Shown: positions 5,628-11,707 of the stretch, piece by piece
Layout of the letters: every line of letters starts with the position of its first letter
How positions within the stretch are numbered: the first letter of the stretch is position 1
Assembly (NCBI GenBank): GCA_002403905.1
Contig: DHIR01000171.1
Coordinates: forward strand, 20,137-31,843
DNA length: 11,707 bases
Direction: 5' to 3'
DNA from: Mucilaginibacter sp. UBA4741
Lineage (GTDB): Bacteria > Bacteroidota > Bacteroidia > Sphingobacteriales > Sphingobacteriaceae
Notes under the pieces: model-generated
The model's input: only the letters and a program-made list of their open reading frames with translations
Database searches by the model: none
What the model was told of the DNA's origin: nothing
Translations under genes and position numbers: made by a program

Positions 5628-7717
5628 GATTGTAATATTGCTTCTCTTTTAGCTTTAACATTTTCCAAATACTCGGCTGCCGCAGCCACATAGGTGGCAG
5701 CAAATTGTTCAGATGGTTCGTTTTGATTAATTTGTAATAACAGGTCATTAAAGCTGGTATTCAATTCAAATTCGCCGGTAGCAACATATTGGGCATCAAA
5801 TTCGCGGATGATACCAACCTGTGTGCTGCTGTTTATTCCTTTATCTAATAACAATGCTTTGGCCGAGTTAATAAATACGTTGTATGAGTGATATATCGCA
5901 TCAGCCCAGGCACCTGCACTGAATGATTGATTTGCCCATTCCATTTTCTCGTCAGACTCATATAACAATGTTGCAACCAAATCAATAACAACACCGGCAC
6001 ACTCACCAACGCCAATTGCTTTTTCGTAGCTTTCAACATGGCCCCAATCAACAAAGTCTTCATCGGTTAATGTGGTCAGATCGGCCAATGGTTTTAGCAT
6101 CTGGTAAAAATAGTCTTTACCCTGCCTGTCATAATAGTTATGGAAAACCTCATCTTCTATAGAGTTGGTTTTGTAATCATCTAAAATATCTCTTAAAACT
6201 TGCGTAGCGCGTTTTGCCGGGATCTTTATCACCCTGTCGCCAGCACGGCCAACGCCATCGCCAACGGTGCCGCCACCCAGCATTACCTGCATTGATGGTA
6301 ATACTTTAGTGCCTGCCTTTAATGAACTACCATGGAAGCCAATATGTGCCATACTATGCTGACCGCAAGAATTCATGCAGCCGCTTATTTTTATTTTAAT
6401 ATCCCGATTGTAGATCAGTTCTTCATATTCATTGTAGATCAAATCTTCCAATACACGCGCAAATGTCATGCTGTTTGATATACCCAGGTTACAAGTATCT
6501 GTACCGGGGCAGGTAGTTACATCGGCTACGCTATCAAAACCCGGTGCCGCCATACCTATTTCGGCCAAACCGTTGTATAAAGTAACAAATGCTTCTTTGC
6601 GGATATACTTTAGTAATAGGCCCTGGTTTTGAGTAATACGTATCTCATCGCCAGCTAATGGCTGAAGCAATGCAACCAGCTTACGCGCCTGCTCTGTAGG
6701 GATATCGCCTGTTTTTACTTTAATGTAAACGCCGTAAAAGCCTTTTTGCTTTTGCTCAAATACGTTGGTAGCCAACCATTGCTCATAACCCAGCGGATTG
6801 CTAACTTGTACATCACCAAATTCCATAGGCTCAGGCAAAGCAGGCTGATCAACAGCCTCGGTATTTATTTGATAGGTTTTTACGTTGTTAGCTACTCTTT
6901 CCAGTTTAATTAAGTTTAAAACTTCTTCTAAACCAAATTTTTGGATAACATATTTAAACCTTGCTTTATTACGGTTATTTCGTTCGCCATAACGGTCAAA
7001 TACACGTATGGTAGATTCTATGTAAGGGATTAACTGATCTTCGGGTAAAAACTCGTCGACCATATTAGCCAGTATAGGTTGTGCGCCTAAGCCGCCGCCT
7101 AATAATACTTTAAAACCACGCTCGCCTTTAGTATTTACCTTAGGTATGAAACCAAGATCATGGGCATACGTGTAAGCGGTATCTTCATCGCTTGATGAGA
7201 AAGCAATTTTAAATTTACGCGGCATGTCCTGGTTTACCGGATTACGCAAAAAATATTCAAATGTGCCTTGTGCATAAGGCGATACATCAAAAGGTTCCAA
7301 CGGATCTATGCCAGCAGCGGGAGAGGCTGTAACGTTACGTACCGTATTACCGCAAGCTTCGCGCAGGGTAACGTCGTCTCTTTCCAGGTCGGCCCATAGT
7401 TGCGGGGTCCTGTCTAGGCTAACGTAATGTATTTGTATATCCTGGCGGGTTGTTAAGTGCAGGTTTCGGCTAGCATACTCGTCAGACACATCGGCTATGC
7501 GTAATAATTGTTTAAAAGTCAGTTTACCAAATGGTAGTTTTATACGTACCATTTGCACACCCGGCTGGCGCTGGCCATAAACACCTCGTGCTAAACGTAA
7601 GCTTCTAAATTTCTCGTCATGTATTTTTCCTTCGCGAAACTCCCTTATCTTCTTTTCAAGATCTATAATATCTTTCTCAACAATGGGGTTCTCAAGCTCT
7701 GTTCTGAAGCTTTGCAT
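5624..7717 (-). CDS. sir: Siroheme sulfite (nitrite/sulfite) reductase with HEPN-like tail
   Basis: This is a siroheme and [4Fe-4S] reductase, by context reducing sulfite to sulfide. The 697 residues include paired ferredoxin-like and siroheme domains. HLTTRQDIQIHYV (87-99) and ACGNTVRNVTASP (121-133) are anion/siroheme-site segments, and the cluster ligands are in TTCPGTDTCNLG (Cys403, Cys409) and ISGCMNSCGQH (Cys447, Cys451), the usual C-x5-C ... C-x3-C. The catalytic part ends near residue 560. The remaining ~125 residues (about 572-697) are helical and resemble a HEPN domain (AIYHSYNVFINSAKALLLDKG, in the region 607-627). No R-x4-6-H nuclease motif is seen there, so a structural role is more likely. 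There is no flavin domain, so ferredoxin or a similar donor is expected. Nitrite as substrate cannot be excluded from motifs alone, but cysH, cysD and cysN nearby favour sulfite. It is the first gene of the operon. Confidence 0.93.
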   Translation of the reverse strand: MQSFRTELENPIVEKDIIDLEKKIREFREGKIHDEKFRSLRLARGVYGQRQPGVQMVRIKLPFGKLTFKQLLRIADVSDEYASRNLHLTTRQDIQIHYVSLDRTPQLWADLERDDVTLREACGNTVRNVTASPAAGIDPLEPFDVSPYAQGTFEYFLRNPVNQDMPRKFKIAFSSSDEDTAYTYAHDLGFIPKVNTKGERGFKVLLGGGLGAQPILANMVDEFLPEDQLIPYIESTIRVFDRYGERNNRNKARFKYVIQKFGLEEVLNLIKLERVANNVKTYQINTEAVDQPALPEPMEFGDVQVSNPLGYEQWLATNVFEQKQKGFYGVYIKVKTGDIPTEQARKLVALLQPLAGDEIRITQNQGLLLKYIRKEAFVTLYNGLAEIGMAAPGFDSVADVTTCPGTDTCNLGISNSMTFARVLEDLIYNEYEELIYNRDIKIKISGCMNSCGQHSMAHIGFHGSSLKAGTKVLPSMQVMLGGGTVGDGVGRAGDRVIKIPAKRATQVLRDILDDYKTNSIEDEVFHNYYDRQGKDYFYQMLKPLADLTTLTDEDFVDWGHVESYEKAIGVGECAGVVIDLVATLLYESDEKMEWANQSFSAGAWADAIYHSYNVFINSAKALLLDKGINSSTQVGIIREFDAQYVATGEFELNTSFNDLLLQINQNEPSEQFAATYVAAAAEYLENVKAKREAILQS

Positions 7718-7736
7718 ATCTTATATTAATATTTAT

Positions 7737-7765
7737 AAAAAAACCTCTTTAATTGCTCAAAGAGG
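7737..7765 (-). terminator. Terminator-like hairpin in sir leader
   Basis: On the minus strand CCTCTTT and AAAGAGG (plus positions 7759-7765 and 7744-7750) form a 7-bp stem with an 8-nt loop, directly followed by seven Ts (7737-7743). This is the form of an intrinsic terminator. It ends 20 nt before the sir start codon and lies downstream of the candidate sir promoter. It could end rrf2 readthrough transcripts, act as an attenuator for sir, or both. Confidence 0.65.
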
Positions 7766-7771
7766 ATCAAT

Positions 7772-7810
7772 TTCTACCAAAGATATACATAGTATATGGA
7801 ATTGGTAGAA
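7772..7810. promoter_or_regulatory. Palindrome overlapping the candidate sir promoter
   Basis: TTCTACCAA (7772-7780) is exactly inverted as TTGGTAGAA (7802-7810). Inside it, ATATAC (7783-7788) is exactly inverted as GTATAT (7792-7797) around three bases. On the minus strand TATCTTTG (plus 7778-7785) matches the Bacteroidetes -7 element TAnnTTTG and lies inside the palindrome. I see no good -33 element at the normal distance, as might be expected of a promoter that needs an activator. Operator function is inferred. Confidence 0.6.
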
Positions 7811-7857
7811 TATTGTTTAAAGAAGATGAATTTTAACAATTAAATGAATAAAGGATT

Positions 7858-8292
7858 TTAATTGTTGATAAGTGTGGTTTCTCTATTAATCACATCAGCT
7901 ATACTGGTTTCTGACAGTATCTTTAAAGTAGCATCACGCACATCAATAAATACATCACGTATACCGCATGTTACTTCTGAGTGGCACTCATCGCATTTGT
8001 GATAGAAGTTTAAACTGGCACAAGGCAGCATGGCAACCGGTCCATCTGTAATACGCATTATTGCAACCAAATAAATATCCTTTGGGTCTTTATTTAATGC
8101 ATAACCACCACCGGCACCTTTCTTACTGTATAAAAAACCGGCATTACGCATATCTAATAGTATCTGTTCCAAAAATTTTTTGGGTATGCGTTCTTGTTCT
8201 GCGATCTTTGAGATCTGCATGGGAGGTTTGTCCGTATTCTTCCCAAGAATCACTAAGGCTTTAATTGCGTATTTAGTCTTTTTTGATAGCAT
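7858..8292 (-). CDS. Rrf2-family transcriptional regulator with four cysteines
   Basis: This is a 144-residue winged-helix regulator. The N-terminus MLSKKTKYAIKALVILGK and the helix-turn-helix segment (about 24-55), followed by the wing SKKGAGGGYALNK (56-68), are typical of Rrf2 proteins. Cysteines at 91, 100, 103 and 109 lie where IscR-type members bind an [Fe-S] cluster, so redox or Fe-S sensing is plausible, though cluster binding is inferred. Other family members control cysteine metabolism (CymR) or Fe-S assembly (IscR). Its position directly upstream of and codirectional with the sulfate operon, next to a palindrome over the sir promoter, makes it the best candidate regulator of that operon. 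It has its own candidate promoter and is separated from sir by 140 nt. Confidence 0.92.
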   Translation of the reverse strand: MLSKKTKYAIKALVILGKNTDKPPMQISKIAEQERIPKKFLEQILLDMRNAGFLYSKKGAGGGYALNKDPKDIYLVAIMRITDGPVAMLPCASLNFYHKCDECHSEVTCGIRDVFIDVRDATLKILSETSIADVINRETTLINN

Positions 8293-8312
8293 TTTATAAA
8301 GTTGATAACTAA

Positions 8313-8341
8313 CAAATATAAATTAAAGAATTGTAAACCAA
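8313..8341 (-). promoter_or_regulatory. Candidate rrf2 promoter
   Basis: On the minus strand TATATTTG (plus 8313-8320) matches the Bacteroidetes -7 element TAnnTTTG. A TTG (plus 8339-8341) lies 18 nt upstream as a -33 element. The -7 box begins about 20 nt before the rrf2 start codon, in the 72-nt gap after the SelW-like gene. Confidence 0.6.
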
Positions 8342-8364
8342 TAAAAAATACCGATTTACTATAC

Positions 8365-8649
8365 TTATTTTACAATAGTATCTGAGTGGCCCAGGTTCTT
8401 CTCAGGATTTACTTTGTCACGTACCAACTGCTTTAGCTCTTTTATTTCGGGGAAACGCCCGTGTTCTTTACGATCAAACAGAATTTGATCATTTATACTG
8501 ATGGTATATCGGCCTGCTGTTTCGCTGGGTTTTAATGTTACGCCTTGCAAATCATCCTCAAATGTGGTTAATAATTCTTGTGCCATATAAGCAGCCCGTA
8601 ACAACCAGTTACATTTTGGGCAATATTCAATAGTTAGGCTATGTTTCAT
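8365..8649 (-). CDS. SelT/SelW/SelH (Rdx) family CxxC protein
   Basis: This small 94-residue protein has the Rdx family signature YCPKCNWLLRA at 9-19. Cys10 and Cys13 form the CxxC redox pair, and the second position is selenocysteine in vertebrate SelW. The rest fits the thioredoxin-like fold of the family, with a GRYTISIND strand near 46-54 and an RFPEIKELKQLVRD helix near 65-78. The family is thought to act in thiol redox chemistry, but bacterial substrates are unknown. The start overlaps the stop of the upstream MOSC gene by 4 nt (ATGA), so the two are probably co-translated. Whether it also serves the nearby sulfur operon is open. Confidence 0.9.
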   Translation of the reverse strand: MKHSLTIEYCPKCNWLLRAAYMAQELLTTFEDDLQGVTLKPSETAGRYTISINDQILFDRKEHGRFPEIKELKQLVRDKVNPEKNLGHSDTIVK

Positions 8650-9485
8650 ATCGTTTTTTGGGGAATGATAAATCTGTCCTGGTCATGCGTTGTCAACAAT
8701 AATAATTCATCGCCAACTGAAATTGTGCCGGTTCCGGAATGAATTAAGTTTTGACCGAAATATATTTTGTTGTTTTTTGCACGATAGAATGAAAGGGTTT
8801 TAGTTGGCTCTTTGCCTGTTGATGCGTTATACTGATCAATAGTAATAATATTACACCTGGCACAAAGCTTTACTCCATTAAATGTAATGTTATTTATAGT
8901 AAAGCTATCCATCAAATCTTCCTGGTAGGGCTTGCCGCCGGTAAATACAATATTGGGTCTGAACCTGTTTATTGGCAAAAAGTCATTCAAGCGTTTGTTC
9001 AGATCATCTAATGATGATTGCCCTATTATCATAAACGGATAAGCATCCGAAAAAGACGTTAGGTTATCGGCGGATGTGTATTCAGGGTCGGTAAAACGTT
9101 TAGTATCATCGGGTATATATACCAGGCGTGTATTCATTCCCAATGCCTTGGTAAACCAGGCATCTGCTGCGTTAGAAACCAATTGCACGGCACAAGTATC
9201 ATCCCAGATTTTAACTATTTTAATACCCTGATTTACAGCAACTAGCGATAGGTTAATTGAAGCGTTAGTACGGGTATCAGTAACTATTAAAAACTCGTCT
9301 GAAATACTTGTTTTTAACAGAGCCATCACGGCGCATTCGCGTTGCGAAATAAACCTATTATTATCATCAATCAGCATCCATCTGCGATCAAATTTAAAGC
9401 CCCTGTCGGTTATAGTTGCTTTATTAAGCTTAATGCCGCCCAATGATTTTATGGGATAAATATATAACTCGCTAATTTGAAACAT
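8646..9485 (-). CDS. MOSC-domain molybdenum cofactor sulfurase-like protein
   Basis: The 279-residue protein has an N-terminal MOSC_N beta-barrel (about 1-120, with YIYPIKSLGG near 8-17 and DRGFKFDRRWMLID at 27-40) and a MOSC domain (about 130-265). NRFRPNIV is at 173-180 and the conserved KLCARC at 206-211. One Cys of this CxRC motif ligates molybdenum in the mitochondrial amidoxime-reducing component. The C-terminal [2Fe-2S] ferredoxin domain of E. coli YcbX is absent, so electrons must come from another protein. By family it would be a Moco-dependent reductase of N-hydroxylated or similar compounds, but the substrate cannot be read from sequence. It overlaps the SelW-like gene by 4 nt. Confidence 0.9.
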   Translation of the reverse strand: MFQISELYIYPIKSLGGIKLNKATITDRGFKFDRRWMLIDDNNRFISQRECAVMALLKTSISDEFLIVTDTRTNASINLSLVAVNQGIKIVKIWDDTCAVQLVSNAADAWFTKALGMNTRLVYIPDDTKRFTDPEYTSADNLTSFSDAYPFMIIGQSSLDDLNKRLNDFLPINRFRPNIVFTGGKPYQEDLMDSFTINNITFNGVKLCARCNIITIDQYNASTGKEPTKTLSFYRAKNNKIYFGQNLIHSGTGTISVGDELLLLTTHDQDRFIIPQKTI

Positions 9486-9918
9486 GTGTAATTTTAATAC
9501 ATAACAAAGTTATTATTTGTATAGTTATTAGTTGCAATTTATGGGGAAATACATGCGCACTATAAATTAATTTCTACAACACTTGTTGGCGCTTGGTAAA
9601 AATGAGTGGCCTTTTTTAAATCAGTACAAAAAACATAAGTAATTGTTTATTAAAAATTTGACTACGATAGTTAGTAAATATTGTAAATTAAAAGCTATTT
9701 ATGTGGCTTAATGCACAATTATTGTAAATATATTGCCGATGAAAAATAGCTAAAATATTAACCCACCACACCTTTCCGGCTCCCGTAATTGCAAATTATA
9801 TTTCGGATTAGCAGTAGTGAAAATATTGTTAATTAAATAGGTATTTGTTAATAACTACCCGCTTCGGCTTACCAAAGTAATTGCTAATTTCGAAACAACT
9901 ATTTAAAGATCGCAAATA
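9486..9918. other. AT-rich divergent intergenic region
   Basis: This 433-nt gap separates the minus-strand MOSC gene from the plus-strand export gene. I see no gene, tRNA or convincing terminator in it. The direct repeat TATTGTAAAT occurs at 9679-9688 and 9720-9729, starts 41 bp apart. For the plus-strand operon I find only a weak -7 candidate, TAATTTCG (9885-9892), with no matching -33 element, so that promoter is unresolved. Confidence 0.6.
9505..9512 (-). promoter_or_regulatory. Candidate -7 element for MOSC gene
   Basis: On the minus strand TAACTTTG matches TAnnTTTG exactly and begins about 20 nt before the MOSC start codon, the same distance as the rrf2 element. The nearest TTG upstream is 22 nt away, longer than usual, so the -33 element is uncertain. 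Confidence 0.45.
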
Positions 9919-10752
9919 ATGATTTCTTACTTAAAGAAAGTATTTTTTATAGCATTAATATTCTTTAATATATCATGCTCAACTTATAGAACCATACCTT
10001 ATTTTCAGGATCTTGATCATACAAAAATATCACAGGAGAGTATCGATAATTTTTCTCCCCTTAAAATACAGTCAGGCGATCTGTTAGGCATAAACGTAAC
10101 TAGTTTAAGCGCGAACAACGAATTCAGTTCTGGAAATGCCCGTGTTAATGGTAGTAACGAGACTGGTGGAGAAAACGGCAAAGTTAATATTCCGCTTGGT
10201 ACAGAAAACACCAACAACAACCCTGTTTTTGGCTATAGGGTAAATGCTGCTGGCGAAATTAACATTCCATATATTGGCAGAATCAGAGTAATTGGAACCA
10301 CCACAGATGAGCTGAGTACTAAATTAACACCCCAGTTAGAACAATATCTTAAACAACCTATTGTTAATGTACGGATATTAAATTTTAAAATATCAGTAGT
10401 AGGAGATGTGTTGAGGCCTGATGTATTTACTGTTCAGAATGAACGCATAACCATTATTGAAGCGCTGGGTTTAGCCGGCGATTTGAATATAACAGCCAAA
10501 CGAAAAAATGTATTGCTGATAAGAGAATATGATGGCAAAAGAGAATACTTGCCTATTGACCTAACATCGAAGAAAATATTTACATCGCCATATTACTATT
10601 TGCAAAACAATGACGTAATATACGTTGAGCCAGACCGTACCAAATATGCCCCGATTGACAGGGGATATCGTACATTTAGCTTATTACTGTCTGGTATCTC
10701 GGCGGCAAGTGTTGTGTTCTCTGCATATTTTTTATATTACAATAGTAAGTAA
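9919..10752 (+). CDS. Polysaccharide export lipoprotein (Wza/GumB family)
   Basis: This 277-residue protein belongs to the outer-membrane polysaccharide export family. The signal peptide MISYLKKVFFIALIFFNISC ends at lipobox Cys20, so the mature protein should be lipid-anchored. A Poly_export domain follows (about 45-155) with LKIQSGDLLGINV at 48-60 and YRVNAAGEINIPYIGRI at 106-122. A single SLBB domain then starts at VVGDVLRPDVF (160-170), and a hydrophobic segment lies at about 253-273 near the C-terminus. A Asn/Gly/Ser-rich stretch at about 65-102 interrupts the export domain. It probably forms the export channel for a capsule or exopolysaccharide with the Wzc-like protein encoded 2 nt downstream. 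The frame opens at ATG 9919 with no recognisable ribosome-binding site. Confidence 0.93.
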   Translation: MISYLKKVFFIALIFFNISCSTYRTIPYFQDLDHTKISQESIDNFSPLKIQSGDLLGINVTSLSANNEFSSGNARVNGSNETGGENGKVNIPLGTENTNNNPVFGYRVNAAGEINIPYIGRIRVIGTTTDELSTKLTPQLEQYLKQPIVNVRILNFKISVVGDVLRPDVFTVQNERITIIEALGLAGDLNITAKRKNVLLIREYDGKREYLPIDLTSKKIFTSPYYYLQNNDVIYVEPDRTKYAPIDRGYRTFSLLLSGISAASVVFSAYFLYYNSK

Positions 10753-10754
10753 CT

Positions 10755-11707
10755 ATGTGTGCACAAAAATCCAACACATATCCTAAAAAGCGCACTCCGG
10801 CTGCGGATGATGATTTCGATCTGCGTGAAATACTCACAAAATATGTGCATTACTGGCCCGTATTTTTGTTATTTACCATAATAACAATGATTAGCGCCTA
10901 TGCCTATCATATGGTTACAAAGCCTGTATATGATATTAAAGCAACTTTGCTTTTAGAGGACGAAAAAAACACCAGTGATATTAAGGCATCATTGCAGGAA
11001 ATGGGTATTACCAGTGCCCCTAAAAAAATTGAAAACGATGTGGAAATTTTGCAATCAAGGCGCCTGGTAGATAGCGTTGTTAATGATCTTCATTTATGGA
11101 TATCGTACCAGGTAATTGTTAATCATTTAAAAGAAAACCTTTATAAAAATACTACACCCGTACTTTTTAATTTAATTAAAATAGGTAATAAGCCTTATCA
11201 AAAAATTACTATTGAAATTAAAAACGGGGATACTTTCTCGCTTAAAACATCTGATGACCCTGAAACATCAGGTACGGAATATAATTTTTCAAGCACCGTA
11301 TCAAGCACTTTTGGCGACTGGCAGTTAAAACCAACGGCCAATCTTGAAAATTATATAGGCTCAACCATTATTATTGAATTAAGTGACCCAAAAAGTGTTG
11401 CCGATGATTATATGAGTTCGCTTGAGGTTACCTTAAAAGATAAAATGGTGTCTTCGGTAGTTGATATTGCTGTTAAAGACCAGATACCGCAAAGAGGACA
11501 GGACTTTGTAAATTATTTAATTACGGTTTATAACAAAAACGAAATTGAAGAAAAGAACAAAAAAACAAAAGGCGCGCTTGATTTTATAGATCAGCGCCTT
11601 GATTCACTTTCAATACAATTAAACTTAGCCGAAAAGAATATTGAAGATTATAGAAGCTCGCATGGCTTAACAGATGTTAACGCGCAATCACAAGTATATA
11701 TACAAGG
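10755..11707 (+). CDS. Wzc/GumC-like chain-length protein, partial (3' end outside window)
   Basis: The frame is open from ATG 10755 to the window edge, 317 complete codons, and lacks its 3' end. The N-terminus is cytoplasmic (DDDFDLREILTKYVHYWP, about 18-35), then a membrane segment at about 34-52 leads into a periplasmic Wzz domain with NDVEILQSRRLVDSVV at 94-109. A charged, probably coiled-coil region (about 265-310) follows. This is the architecture of Bacteroidetes polysaccharide co-polymerases, which usually end in a second membrane segment and a BY-type tyrosine kinase domain, though neither can be seen here. It follows the Wza-like gene by 2 nt, so the two are surely one operon controlling polymer length and export. 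Confidence 0.9.
   Translation, partial: MCAQKSNTYPKKRTPAADDDFDLREILTKYVHYWPVFLLFTIITMISAYAYHMVTKPVYDIKATLLLEDEKNTSDIKASLQEMGITSAPKKIENDVEILQSRRLVDSVVNDLHLWISYQVIVNHLKENLYKNTTPVLFNLIKIGNKPYQKITIEIKNGDTFSLKTSDDPETSGTEYNFSSTVSSTFGDWQLKPTANLENYIGSTIIIELSDPKSVADDYMSSLEVTLKDKMVSSVVDIAVKDQIPQRGQDFVNYLITVYNKNEIEEKNKKTKGALDFIDQRLDSLSIQLNLAEKNIEDYRSSHGLTDVNAQSQVYIQ

Noticed and set aside
7767..7790. Seven-codon leader peptide (MYIFGRN) on the minus strand before sir
   Set aside because: Its ATG lies upstream of or within the candidate -7 box, so it would not be on the expected transcript, and it has no run of regulatory codons such as Cys or Met.
9571..9600. Second copy of the sir palindrome half-sites (TTTCTAC ... 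TTGGTAAAAA)
   Set aside because: Only parts of each arm match and the two parts are not mutual reverse complements over their full length, so it is too weak to call a second operator.

Overview
The window looks like a chromosomal segment of a Bacteroidetes bacterium, most likely a Sphingobacteriaceae member (Mucilaginibacter/Pedobacter-like). The grounds are the AT-rich spacers, start codons without Shine-Dalgarno sequences, three matches to the Bacteroidetes -7 promoter element TAnnTTTG, and the protein families present. The genus is inferred from general familiarity, not from a search.

Layout. Bases 1-359 hold no gene. They carry two perfect inverted repeats, a cluster of TGATTCA repeats and a strong terminator hairpin. 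Bases 360-7717 (minus strand) form one assimilatory sulfate reduction operon, transcribed as sir, cobA, a siroheme-synthase/TSUP-permease fusion, cysH, cysD, cysN. Bases 7858-8292 (minus) encode an Rrf2-family regulator with four cysteines. Bases 8365-9485 (minus) encode a MOSC-domain protein followed by a SelW-like CxxC protein, with a 4-nt overlap. Bases 9486-9918 are an AT-rich gap between divergent transcription units. Bases 9919-11707 (plus) begin a capsule/exopolysaccharide locus: a Wza-like export lipoprotein, then a Wzc-like chain-length/tyrosine-kinase protein cut by the window edge.

How the genes work together. CysD and CysN make APS from sulfate and ATP. CysH has the cysteine pairs of the [4Fe-4S] APS-reductase type and would reduce APS directly to sulfite, which fits the absence of an APS kinase. 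Sir reduces sulfite to sulfide with siroheme and [4Fe-4S]. CobA and the N-terminal half of the fusion protein supply siroheme, and the membrane half of the fusion may move sulfate or sulfite. The Rrf2 protein beside the operon is the natural candidate regulator.

The most noteworthy points are the fusion of a siroheme enzyme to a sulfur-anion permease, a HEPN-like tail on the sulfite reductase, and the sir leader. That leader combines a long palindrome over a promoter -7 box with a terminator-like hairpin just before the start codon. I did not find an obviously new defence or mobile system.
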